Assembly: GCA_029582165.1 (NCBI GenBank)
Contig: CM055890.1
Location: forward strand, 11,694,787-11,758,786
Direction of reading: 5' to 3'
DNA from: Portulaca oleracea
Lineage: Eukaryota; Streptophyta; Magnoliopsida; Caryophyllales; Portulacaceae
DNA length: 64,000 nucleotides
Positions 12,212-22,513 of this stretch are shown piece by piece (position 1 is the stretch's first letter; the number at the start of each line of letters is the position of its first letter). The translations under genes and the position numbers were made by a program. The notes under the pieces are model-generated. The model was not told the origin of the DNA. It made no database searches and saw only the letters and a program-made list of their open reading frames with translations.

Positions 12212-13336
12212 TGATGGAGGTCCTCCATATGAAGATCAGAGTCCAGAACCAGCAGCAGCAACGACCTCACCAACACCAACTCGAAGGCCATCACCAATAG
12301 CATCAAACAGTGACTTCCAGGAGTGTTTCATGATGGTCCATCAGGTCATGAGGTCATCCAGCAGCAACAACATCAGCATCAACAACAACCAGCTAGTGAG
12401 GTTTTTTCTCCATTCCATATCTTTGGATTGAGGTCCTCACCCATGTTTGAAAACTTCACTTTAGAGCTGTTGAGGACATTCCAGCTCAGGGGAGTTGTCT
12501 GCCAGTTTTGAGGTCCTCTTTGAAGACATCACTTCTGGACTGTTGAGGATATTCCAGTTTTATGAGGTGATACTGCATTGAGGTCCTCCACGAAGACTCA
12601 CTTCCAAGCTGTTGAGGCCATTTCCAGCTTGTGATGTGATATAACCGTTTGTAATAAAGAAAACGCGTTTGTTAGAGTTTATTTCATTTTATTTTGATAT
12701 TATCCAGTTTGTAATGAGGCTTAATTAGTTTCCTAAGTTAGTTAAGTAGCTTAATGCATAATTAGTGAGTTTCTTGAGCAAGGGGAAACTCTTAATCCTC
12801 TAGCTTAACCTTTGCTTTATATACTTTGTAATCGGCAGCTTGTGAGGATCATCTATCAGTGAATTTAATAGCATTTTGAGTGCCTTGATTGAGCCTCTTG
12901 TTTGTGAGTGACGTTAAACTCTCATTTTGGTTAATTCTACTACAGTAGCAAGGATTTGGCAATCCTTGTGGTGGGTTTAGAGCTTGATAATCTCAATGGT
13001 GGTGTGCCTGTATCCATTGAGGTCATCCAGTCCATTGCCCTTGAAGTTCTAGCTGTGGTGGGCCTGTATCAGCTCGAGCCTCAAGACTATCTTCGGTTAC
13101 TGTTTGTTTGTAAGTTTGTCCATCCGATCATAATTTCAACATCATCCATTTCATCTATTTGTGCTTTGGTGTTTGTGCTCTGTTTTTGAGGAGGTTATAG
13201 TTGTTTCTCTGTGTTGAGGACTGTTTTGGGTGAATTTGTGTTTGATCCTATATTGTGAGACCAGATTGTGTGTATTATGTGTTAATGTGGTGTACTGTGA
13301 GGTTAATACTCTGATCTTAGGACCTTGCATACATCA
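12212..13336 (+). repeat. Element F 3' LTR
   Basis: It is the 1125-bp copy of 6928-8052 and differs by a modest number of single-base changes (for example near 12232, 12240 and 12268). It is followed by the target copy CCTTG. Confidence 0.95.
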
Positions 13337-13341
13337 CCTTG

Positions 13342-13800
13342 AATTGTCCTAGTGGGTTGGTTAGCAATGAATCGATCGAAGTGGTTAACTATGTTGGTAA
13401 CCCTTCTAATAGGCAAAACATTGACCCTTTCTCCAATACCTACAATCCCGGTCTTAGGTTCTACCCGAACTTTTCTTACCGGAACAATAACCAAATGGGT
13501 CAACCCCAAGGGCAAAGACAAACCCAGGCACCTCCACCACAAGCTCCCCAAAAGCCTAACCTAGAGGCCATGATACAAGCTTTAATGTTGTCTCAACAAC
13601 AACACCAACAACAACAACTTGAGCATCAACAAAGACAGGATGAGGTAATTAAGGCCTTAGCTACGAAAGTTGACCTTATGAGCACCCACACTCAAATGCT
13701 TGAGAATCAAATTGCTATTCAAGCTAATACCTCCACTACCCCTCCGGGAATGCTTCCCGGAAAGCCCGTACCTAACCTAAGGAACAATATCAAGCCATAA
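13342..13800 (+). pseudogene. gag: A1 gag, 3' part
   Basis: This resumes the zinc knuckle interrupted by F (NCPSGL) and continues with the Gln-rich C-terminal region (SQQQHQQQQ, DEVIKALATKVDLM, TPPGMLPGKP). Compared with the A' copies at 26190, one C is missing near 13770, which shifts the frame and ends this part at 13800. The true frame goes on from about 13776 into protease. Confidence 0.9.
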
Positions 13801-14645
13801 CCTTAAGGAGTGGGACACAATTGGAGGGGCCTAAAGATCCTAGGATTGAGCATGTGGTGATTGATGTACCTAAAAATGTTGAAAATGATGTGATTGATGC
13901 TGAGAATGTTGATGTTGATGAGGAGGTATCTCCGCCCTCCAAAGATTCTATGATTGATGTTGATGTGCAAAAGGAGAAAGAGGTTCTTAATGACCCACCG
14001 AAATCTCCTCAAAGGATTTATACTCCGCCCGTTCCTTTCTCTCAAAGATTGGCTAGGGCAAAACTTGACAAACAAAATGGAAATTTCTTGGAGGTCATCA
14101 AGAAGCTCGAGATTAGCATACCATTCACCGAGGCCTTGTCTCAAATGCCCGCCTATGCCAAATTTTTGAAAGAGATTTTAAGCAAAAAAAGAAGGCTAGA
14201 AGAGCATGAGACAATGACTTTGACTGACCATTGTAGCGCCGCGATCCAAAACAAGCTTCCTCCTAAGCTTAAGGATCCCAGTAGCTTCAACATTCCATGT
14301 GTTGTAGGGAACATTTTCATTGATCGTGCTTTGTGTGATTTGGGGTCAAGTGTGAACTTGATGCCCCTTTCTTTGTCTCAAAAACTTGGTATGGGTGAGC
14401 TGAATCCCACTACCATGTCCCTACAACTTGCTGACCGTTCTGTGAAATACCCCTTGGGTATACTTGAGGATGTCCCTATCAAGGTGGGTGACATATTTGT
14501 GCCTGCTGACTTTGTGATACTTGATAAGAATGAGGACTTATGCACCCCAATCATTCTTGGAAGGCCTTTCTTGGCCACTTCAGGGTGTTGTGTTGATGTG
14601 AAAAATGGCAAGATGACTTTTGACGTGGGAAGCGATAAGATTTAG
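13776..14645 (+). pseudogene. pro: A1 gag C-terminus and aspartic protease
   Basis: After the frameshift the frame reads TLRSGTQLEG, an acidic linker, PPVPFSQRLARAKLD and SQMPAYAKFLKEIL, then the retropepsin domain. The active site is RALCDLGSSVNLMP (about 14325-14366), followed by LADRSVKYPLGI and the flap/C-terminal box [10 protein letters not shown] (about 14551-14580). The enzyme would cut the Gag-Pol precursor. A TAG at 14643 closes this stretch, but the same frame continues into RT. Confidence 0.92.
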
Positions 14646-16549
14646 TTCAATGTGAATAAAGCCTCTAAATTTCCTTCTATTTCCGATGATTGTAACTTCG
14701 TTGAATCGATTGAGGGAATAGTTAGGGAACATGAGACTAACCATTGGCCAAGTGATGATCCATTTGAGCTATGTTTACTATTTTGTGAATCTTTGCAGGA
14801 TGACAACCCCGAGGTTGCAATTTGTGTTGAGTTGTTGGAAGCATCCCCACCATTCCCACCGGGGTTTGCCAAGATTGAGAAGTTGGAGGTGGAAGAAGAG
14901 CCTACACATGCTGCGAAAAAGGCTCCGGAGGTAGAATTGAAGCCTTTTCCATCTTCTTTGAGGTATGAGTTTCTAGGTCCCAATTCCACATATCCTGTCA
15001 TTGTAAATGCAAACTTAAACAAATCTGAAAAATCTGCTTTGTTGGAAGTTTTAAGATTGCATCGCAATGCCATAGGATACACTCTTGATGACCTAAATGG
15101 TATTCACCCTTCGCTTTTCATGCATCGCATCCTCATAGAGGAAAACCATAAGCCATCCATTGAGCATTAAAGAAGGCTCAATCCTACCATAAAAGATGTT
15201 GTGAAAAAGGAGGTTTTGAAATTGTTGAAGGCCGGTATTATCTACCCTATCTCCGATAGTGAGTGGGTAAGCCCGATCCATGTTGTGCCTAAAAAGGGGG
15301 CAATGACTGTTGTGAAAAATTATAGAAATGAATTATTCCCCACTAGAACGGTCACGGGTTGGCGTATGTGTATTGCCTATAGAAAATTGAACAAAGCCAC
15401 CCGGAAAGACCACTTTCCCCTCCCTTTTGTAGACCAAATGCTAGAAACTTGCAAAGAATTCCCATTTTTGCTACCTAGATGGCTATTCCAGATTTTTCCA
15501 AATCCCGATTCACCCAAAAGACCAAGAGAAAACCACTTTTACATGTCCTTATGGAACATTTGCATATCGGAGAATGCCTTTCGGGTTATGTAATGCACCC
15601 GCCTACTTTTCAAAGATGTATGATGGCTATATTCTCCCAATTTATTGAGGACATAATGAAGGTTTTTATGGATGATTTTTCTGTTTATGGCACCTCATTT
15701 GAACATTGTTTAAATAATTTGAGAAAGGTGCTAAATCGATGTGAAGAAGTTAACTTTGTCTTGAATTGGGAAAAGTTCCATTTTATGGTGCAAGAGGGGG
15801 TAGTTCTTGGTCATGTTGTTTTCTCTAAGGGCATTGAAGTTGATAGAGCAAAGGTGGAGGTGATTGAAAAATTGCCGCCACCAAATTCTGTAAAGGGAGT
15901 GAGGAGTTTTCTTGGACATATTGGTTTTTACCGGCAGTTCATAAAAGATTTTCAAAAATTGCAAAACCACTCACCCAATTGCTCATCAAAGATGTTCCCT
16001 TTGACTTTAATGAAGAGTGCTTTTCTCAGGTTAAAGGAAGCTTTGGTCACCGCCCCCATCGTACAAGCACCGGATTGGGATTTGCCCTTTGAAGTGATGT
16101 GCGATGCAAGCGATCATGCGGTGGGGGCTATTTTGGGGCAAAGAAAGGACAACAAGCCCTATGTGATTTACTATGCAAGCAAGAAGTTGGATGGAGCTCA
16201 AGTTAATTATGCTACCACCGAGAAGGAGTTCTTAGCGGTTGTCTTCGCTTTGGACAAATTCTGCTCTTATTTGATCAATTCCAAGGTGGTTGTTTTCACG
16301 AATCATGCTGCTCTACGGCACCTCATGACTAAGGCGGATTCTAAGCCTCGCCTCATTCATTGGGTCCTCTTACTCCAAGAGACAAACCCGGATTGCAAAA
16401 TGTGGTGGCCGATCATCTTTCGTGGTTGCAACTTGAGGCTCAAAGTGATGACGACATTCCCATTGATGATTCATTCCCATATGAGCAGCTCTTTGTTCTT
16501 GCTCATCAAGTCGCCCTTTTTATGCGGATATAGTGAACTTCATTGTTAG
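14646..16549 (+). pseudogene. pol: A1 reverse transcriptase and RNase H (broken)
   Basis: The RT fingers region (ELKPFPSSLRYEFL, LNPTIKDVVKKEV, SEWVSPIHVVPKKG, GWRMCIAYRKLNK) is in the frame of the protease, with a TAA at 15168. A frame change near 15440-15590 leads to the palm with an intact FMDD (about 15666) and [15 protein letters not shown]. RNase H follows with [12 protein letters not shown] and [13 protein letters not shown]. The third catalytic position reads FTNHAAL (Asn codon 16301-16303) where element E has YTDHAAI. The frame is lost again after about 16390. The enzyme would copy the element RNA into DNA; this copy cannot. Confidence 0.92.
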
Positions 16550-17825
16550 TGGTGTACTTCCCCCGGAGATGTCATGGCAACAAAAGAAGAGGTTTCTTTC
16601 CGAGTTGAGGAGATATGTTTGGAAGGAGTCTCTACTTTACAAGCTTTGTGGTGATGGAGTATATAGAAGATGTTTGCCGGAAGATGAAGTTCAAAGTGTG
16701 CTCCACCATTGTCATGCCACTACTTGTGGTGGTCATTTTAGCACTGACAAGACCGTCGCAAAGGTGCTCCAAGCCGGGTTCTATTGGCCTACACTCTCCA
16801 AGGATGTGAGAAATTTTGTGCTTTCATGTGACAAGTGCCAGAGATCCGGAAGTATTTCCAAGAGGAATGAGATGCCACAACATTACATTTTAGAGGTGGA
16901 ACTTTTTGATGTATGGGGGATAGACTTCATGGGTCCCTTCCCTCCTTCTCACAACAACCTCTACATCTTGGTGGCAGTAGATTACGTTTCAAAGTGGGTT
17001 AAAGCAATTGCAACACCCACCAATGATTCCAAGGTGGTGATTAAGTTCCTCAAAAAGATTTTTGCAAGATTTGGAACTCCAAGGGCCTTATTGAGTGACA
17101 ATGGCACTCATTTTTGCAATCGGCCTCTTGATGCTCTTTTGGCCAAGTATGGGGTGACACATCGAGTTGCTACACCATATCGTCCCCAAACTAGTGGCCA
17201 AGTGAAGCTTTCTAATAAGGAAATCAAGAGCATATTGGAGAAGACGGTCAACCGTTCGAGGAAAAATTGGTCTCTTAAGCTAGATGATGCATTGTGGGCC
17301 TATCGGACCGCATAGAAGACTCCATTGGGAACCACTCCGTACCGGTTAGTTTATGAAAAAGCATGTCATTTGCCGGTTGAGTTGGAACACAAGGCTTTTT
17401 GGGCTGTTCAAACTCTCAACTTCGACCTTGCAAAGGTTGGAGAAAAGAGGATGTTGCAACTTCAAGAACTTGATGAATTGAGGTTAGAGGCCTATGATAG
17501 TGCCAAGTTATACAAGGAAAGGACTAAGAAATGGCATGACAAGCACATTTTCAAGAAGAGATTTGAAGAAGGGGACCAAGTGTTGTTGTTCAATTCAAGG
17601 TTGAAATTCTTTTCGGGCAAGCTTAAGTCCCGATGGTCGGGCCCTTTTCGGGTTTTGAAAGTTTTCCCCCATGGTGCGGTTAAGATTTGTGGGGATGATT
17701 CCGAGCTGTTCACGGTCAATGGGCATAGGTTTAAGCCCTATTTGGTTGGTCAACCTCTTGAAGATCGACAAAACTTCAACCTCACCGCTCCCGGTACGGT
17801 TTGGGAGGTACTTGGTCAAGCTTAG
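16533..17825 (+). pseudogene. int: A1 integrase
   Basis: The HHCC zinc-binding domain reads [11 protein letters not shown]...CDKCQRSG (about 16710-16845). The core has [10 protein letters not shown] and LLSDNGTHF, both with the catalytic Asp. At the third acidic position the codon is AAG (Lys, 17205-17207) in SGQVKLSN, whereas element E keeps Glu in the same alignment. A TAG lies at 17313. The C-terminal domain ([27 protein letters not shown]) ends at 17825. Integrase would join element DNA to the host chromosome. Confidence 0.92.
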
Positions 17826-17866
17826 GACGTTAAACAAAGCGCTTCTTGGGAGGCAACCCAAGTTTT
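17818..17866 (+). other. A1 post-pol conserved motif with hairpin
   Basis: Right at the pol stop is TTAGGACGTTAAACAA, then a hairpin with stem CTTGGG/CCCAAG and loop AGGCAA (17845-17862). The same block follows the last frame of both A' copies, and a related block follows pol in E and the gag-like ORF in B. Confidence 0.8.
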
Positions 17867-19289
17867 AATGCTTTATTCTTTTTTTTTTTAATTTTTATTT
17901 TACATTTTGATTATTTTATTTTTAGGATTTTAGATTTTTCGTATTTTTATTTTTCAACTTTTTAGGATTTTTAGAGGCTTCTTTTCTTTTGTTTTTGTAT
18001 TGAAGAAAATCTTGAAAAAAAAGTAACAAAAATAGAAAAAAAACAGAAAAAAAGGGAGAGAGTTGAAAAATAAATGAGTGAAAAGATTTTGAGTGGAAAA
18101 GGATAGATTGTAAAACATTAAGTGGAATCTAAGAGGAAAAAAATATTGATTGAGAGTTGAGGGAGTTGGCGGGGTTCGAACTCATGACATCCTGGGCGAA
18201 TTAAGGTGGCACGGTCAGTGTCTAAAGCAGTACGGGTCGTGCACCCCTCCAGAAACTTAGAAACTTGGCAGGTAAGTGAGGCACGGCCCGTGCCCATCTA
18301 GCACGACCCGTGCCGCCATCGAAACCCTAAAAAAAAAAACTCAGCTTTACCTTCCCTTTTTTTTTTTTATGTTTCGCCTGTGTCACTTCTGATTCATGCG
18401 ACCCTCTGCTCCTTCTTCCCCTTCGCCTTCTCTCTTCTCCTCAAGCTCCCCTCTTCTCCATTCTTTTTCTTCTGCTGCAACGGTGCTTCTCGCCATTCCC
18501 GCCGTTCTGCTTCTCGCCGGCGCCGCTTCACCCTCACCACAAACCGCGACCCACCACAACAGCAACTTCCTTCACCCTAAACCCTAACCACTCCAAGCTT
18601 TCAACTTTCTTCTCTTTTCTCTTGTAAAAAGGTTTGATTCTTGTATACGTTTAGTTTTCTTTACTTAATTTGCTAATTTTTGAGATACATTGTTTTCGTA
18701 TTTGAATTTAGGGTTTCTTTGTACTTAATTGGTTTGGTTTGGTAGAAGCCTAATTCGATTACTGAAGTTAATTCGAACCCTATTGCTAAATTTTGTTTCA
18801 ATTGTTCAACTTTGATTTCTCTTATCTTGGTTGAATTGTTTGGAGAGCAATTGTTATGCTTTGGGTTTGGTTGTGCATTTGGTGTGGTTTTTCTCAAAAA
18901 TTAGTATGTCTACTTGGTTGATTGTATATACATTGCGTTTTTTATGGTAGTAAATTAGTCCTTGTGTATAGCTAACTTTCTTCTTGCTTTAGTTTTAGTT
19001 TAATTTAGTCTTAGTTAAGCATTTGTGGTGATTTGTATATACTTTGTCATTCACCATAGTAGTGTTTTTAGTAGTGTTGCTCTTAAGTATGGATTGCTTC
19101 GTTTGGTGGAATGTCAATATTGTTTTAGCCTACCTATTGGTTGGACTTTGTCTTCGGAGTCTAGGTTAGTGTTCCTTTGCTTTGTTTTTGAGTACTCGAT
19201 GGTATGTACAAACTAACTCCACCGTCGATTTTAAGTCTTTTGCAATTTTGTATATACCTAACGTTTTTGTAAAACCTTGTTGTCGAAAG
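17867..19289 (+). other. A1 region between pol and ORF3
   Basis: No gene is seen. The stretch has an A/T-rich part (17875-18140), then a cluster of CACGG/CCGTG inverted repeats at 18208-18314 matching the LTR cluster, a C/T-rich part (18350-18600), and a long T-rich leader to the ORF3 start. Short Ser/Pro- or Leu-rich frames in 18380-18590 are composition effects. Confidence 0.7.
18208..18314. repeat. A1 internal cluster of CACGG-type inverted repeats
   Basis: It contains GCACGGTCAGTGTC, TACGGGTCGTGCA, GGCACGGCCCGTGCC and GCACGACCCGTGC. These are the same units as the A-family LTR cluster (4660-4785, 22730-22880), here about 1 kb upstream of ORF3. Confidence 0.85.
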
Positions 19290-20561
19290 ATGGATAGGGG
19301 TCGAGGTCAAGTTCAAGAGAAACCTTCTTCGAAGAGGAGGAAAGCTGATGGAGGCAAGGGACGGGATAAAGGTGCACGTTCTTCACGGCAAAACTGAGGT
19401 AACAATCCCTTCAATCTAGAGGGTGATATGTATGATCGTTATCTTGCTTTGAGCAAACGTAAAGTTGTGGCTACTAGATACATGCTTGAACCATTTCTGG
19501 AATCGACTGGCATGTTAGTTGATGTAGAATGGTTATTAAATAGATGTGGCATGTTGCGCTTTGCTCGAATGAGAGAACCGACATATAGAAACCTGACCTT
19601 GGAAGTTCTTAGCACCTTCGAAGTTGACTTGACCACTAGGGACTGATTGATTACCTTTAACATTGATGAGGAGACCCATTCCCTAACTTTGGCAGAATTT
19701 GCTGAGATTTATAACCTGCCTGTTATTACTGATAGAGGGAAGAAAGAGGTGCCTGTTGACGATGAATGGAACCCCAAAGCCTTTTGGCAGCTCCTTACCA
19801 CACGGATTGACTATAAGCCCCGCAAATCAAAGTGCACCGCCATCCGCAATCCGACTTTTTGGGTTATTCAGCGGATTTTATCCTGTGGTATGTTTGGACG
19901 AGGTGATAGTATGAATTTGGCTTCTAAAGCTTAATTTTAAGTTCTGTGGGGGATGTATTATGCTAGACCTGTTGTCAACCCCGCTGCACTTTTTGCTCTT
20001 CATTTAGAGAGACATGCTAGCCTCGGGAAAGGGGATATTGTTATGGGGGGTTTACTCACTGTGTTAGCGCAACATTTTGGTTGGGATCCTGCTCGCCATC
20101 AGCGAGATTCTGTTGGTGGACCTTTGCCTTTGGATGCTAAGGCTTTTTGTGCTATGAAAATGTGTGCATTGGATGGGGATGCTGCTTTGTGGCGGTACCA
20201 TAACAATGAATTGATGCGACTTTCTCACGCTAATGTGTCCATCCAACATGTCCCTAACATACTCTTTCTACCACCTTTGGACCCGAACCTGCCCGCTCTT
20301 GAGGCTCCACTTGCCCTCCGAGAGGATGGCGAGAGTGGTGAAAGTAGCGACGATGAGCCACATGATGAGGGTGATGGTGAGCCTACCTTTGAAGAGAGGC
20401 TTAACGACCTCCAAGTCTATTATGCGCTTGAGTTTCAAGCCTTTCGGGATTCCCAGGGTAGAATTGAGTGTAGCCAAAATGAAATGCTTGCCTTAATGCG
20501 TTCCGTACATGATTGGAAACTTAACCATACCTGCAACCTATCCCCATCTCCCCCTCCATGA
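19290..20561 (+). pseudogene. A1 ORF3, ATHILA ORF-1-like protein
   Basis: This is the third ORF of Athila elements, placed where a retroviral env would be; its function is unknown. One frame runs from the ATG at 19290 to 20561 with four stops (19395, 19644, 19932, 19938). The N-terminus is basic (SSKRRKADGGKGRDKG). The recognisable core includes MYDRYLALSKRKVV, EPTYRNLTLEVLSTFEVD, LTLAEFAEIYNLP and VIQRILSCGMFG. The C-terminal part is acidic (about 20320-20390). I see no signal peptide or convincing membrane segment, so an envelope role is not supported by the sequence. The core resembles the putative plant transposon protein family also seen in B and E. Confidence 0.85.
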
Positions 20562-20615
20562 TACCTCTTTGTGCCTTCCTTGTATTTCCCTCCTTTGCTT
20601 CTAGGGTGATGTTTT

Positions 20616-20659
20616 GCATTGCGGACAATGCTCGGTTCAAGCGTGGGGGGGGGGGGGGG
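20616..20659 (+). other. A1 hairpin plus internal G-run
   Basis: A perfect 6-bp stem (GCATTG/CAATGC, loop CGGA) is followed 13 nt later by 15 consecutive G. It resembles an internal polypurine tract. Confidence 0.75.
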
Positions 20660-22474
20660 ACGGGGGTTTGTGTAAAACTATGTGGATATGTGTGTTTTTA
20701 TTTTGATTTTTACTTGTTTTGAGTCTTTTTGTTTTGTTTTGATTTGATTTTCTTTGATTTTCTAGTTTAGTTTCACTTGTAAAAATTGCATCCACCTAGT
20801 TGCATTAGTTAGATTTGCATGTAGTTTTTCTTTTCTTATTTTCATAGTTTGTTTTAGTTTTCATTTGTTTTTAATTATTTTCTTATTTTCATTTTGAGTC
20901 TAGTAAAAAAATTGCAAAAAAATTGAAAACTGAAAAAAAATCAGAAAAAAGTTAGAAAATCTGTAAAAAATAGAAAAAAAATTGTTAGATATAGGATTAG
21001 GCGAGATAGTTTTCTATTGACTTGATTTGATCTTGTATAGCCCGTTTGTGAAGGACTGTGAATTGACACGAGTTGTGAAGCTAAATTTGTGAGAATTGTG
21101 CTAGGAAAATGAGACCGTTTGCTTTTGTCACTATTTTAAGAGTGAGTTGTGCATGTGCATATCTTTTTAAACTAGGTATTGATTGTTGAGTGCTACCCGT
21201 GAGTCCACATAAGCGGAAAAGAAAAGACTAATCATTTTTATTGGTCTTATTCCCATGAGTGACTCACCATTCTGGCATCCTCCTTCATTTGCTTTGCATC
21301 TCCTTGAAATTGCCATGCTTTGTTCTTTGACAAGATGACAGAGGCATTAGGAATGAACCCACAAGCCTTGGCCACCCGTTTATATCAGAATATCCGTAGT
21401 TAGCCCCTTCTTGCCTTTGACCATTTCTTTTCTTGAACCCGCATTATAAGCCTTGACGGATTACATAATTCCTACCCTTAAGCCATTGCTTGGAATGTTT
21501 TGAGTATGAAGTTGGGTTGATTGTGGTTACTTTTGTGGTTTGGTTTGAGGTGGGGATTGGTTTGAATTGTAAATATTGGTTTGATTCCCCAATTGAGTTC
21601 TTTGAGGGTGTTGAGTGGAATTGGAAACTTGCCTAGTGTGTTGTATATATGTGAGTGTGTGTTTCAATCAATGAAAAAAAGAACAAAAAAAGAAAGAAAA
21701 AAATAGAAAAAAGTGTGAAAAAAGAAAAAAAATCGGAAAATTCCGAAAAAATGAAAAAAAAAGAGAATAAAGTGTTTGGCATTGTGTTTCTTTTATTTTG
21801 AGGCAAGTTCTCAATTGTTTGTGGGGATGGTTTGGATAAATTACAAGTGGTGAGAGTGAATGTATATTGAATTGGTGTGAATTAGTTTCAAGCTTAGGCT
21901 TTTAGCTCCACATATCCCAAATATTTTCCACTTCTTACCCTTAACCCTAGCCCCGTTACAACCCTTGAAGCTCCTCTTGATTGTCATTGTTGCATTGCAT
22001 ATTCGCGGTGGAGAGTTGAGATTCCTAGCAAGTATGTGGTTGGTTATTACTTTGGTTAGATTAATGAGAGAAACAACATCTTTATATGTTCAAACACATG
22101 AGCGGAGTGTTTACCGTGTGAGGTTTGCTCTCAATCTTACCTAGTTCCATGCTTAACATGTGCATACTTATCTCATCGGTGAATAAGGATGATTAGTTGA
22201 AAATGATGAAAGCCATTCTTGTATAATTTGTCTTCATTTGCTTGTGTAAATTGGCTTTTTCTTCACTCTTGGGCTGTACTATAGATTAGATTGGGTTGAT
22301 TGAATGTTCTATCAATGCTATCCTGAGGAGTTTTTATTAAATAAATATTTTCGATTTTTATTTTCTTTTACTTTTGAGTCTTTTTAATTTAGCTTTGAGT
22401 TCTTTGAGTCTTTTTGTCCCGGTTTCTTTTATTTTCTTTTCTTTTCTTTCTTTGCCTTTTCTTTTGAGTCTTGA

Positions 22475-22513
22475 CTTGCTTAGGGACAAGAAAGGACTAA
22501 GCATGGGGGATTT
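22475..22513 (+). other. A1 hairpin and 3' polypurine tract
   Basis: CTTGCTTAGGGACAAGAAAG (a stem weakened by two changes relative to A') is followed by ACTAAGCATGGGGGATTT, directly upstream of the LTR start TGATAAG. This is the expected plus-strand priming site. Confidence 0.85.

Larger units (their letters stand above)
6928..13336 (+). mobile_element. Element F: chromovirus-type gypsy retrotransposon
   Basis: It has two 1125-bp LTRs (6928-8052 and 12212-13336), an initiator-Met-type primer site, one gag-pol region and a polypurine tract at 12201-12211. The target duplication CCTTG is exact (6923-6927 and 13337-13341). Gag has a CCHC knuckle and pol has the order protease-RT-RNase H-integrase. 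I see no clear chromodomain. The C-terminal integrase frame runs on into the 3' LTR, as in CRM-type chromoviruses, but the clade cannot be fixed by eye. RT and integrase are defective. Confidence 0.93.
20562..22513 (+). other. A1 3' region between ORF3 and 3' LTR
   Basis: No gene is seen. It holds a GCATTG-CGGA-CAATGC hairpin (20616-20631) followed by a run of 15 G (20645-20659), A/T-rich stretches, and blocks conserved in the A' copies and on the minus strand of B: CCCGTGAGTCCACATA (about 21200), TGAGTGACTCA (21256-21266) and CCCCGTTACAACCC (about 21952). A second hairpin and the polypurine tract stand at its end. Confidence 0.8.

Noticed and set aside
18380..18590. Ser/Leu/Pro-rich frames before ORF3 of A1, one with a signal-peptide-like look
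   Set aside because: Overlapping frames in a C/T-rich leader; composition explains them.
19290..20561. Calling ORF3 (A1, B, E) a true envelope gene
   Set aside because: No signal peptide, glycoprotein-like or fusion-peptide features are visible; only its position resembles env.
20645..20659. G-runs at 20645, 38462 (as C) and 56665 as G-quadruplex sites
   Set aside because: Single homopolymer runs without four spaced G-tracts; the polypurine-tract explanation is simpler, and run length may be uncertain.
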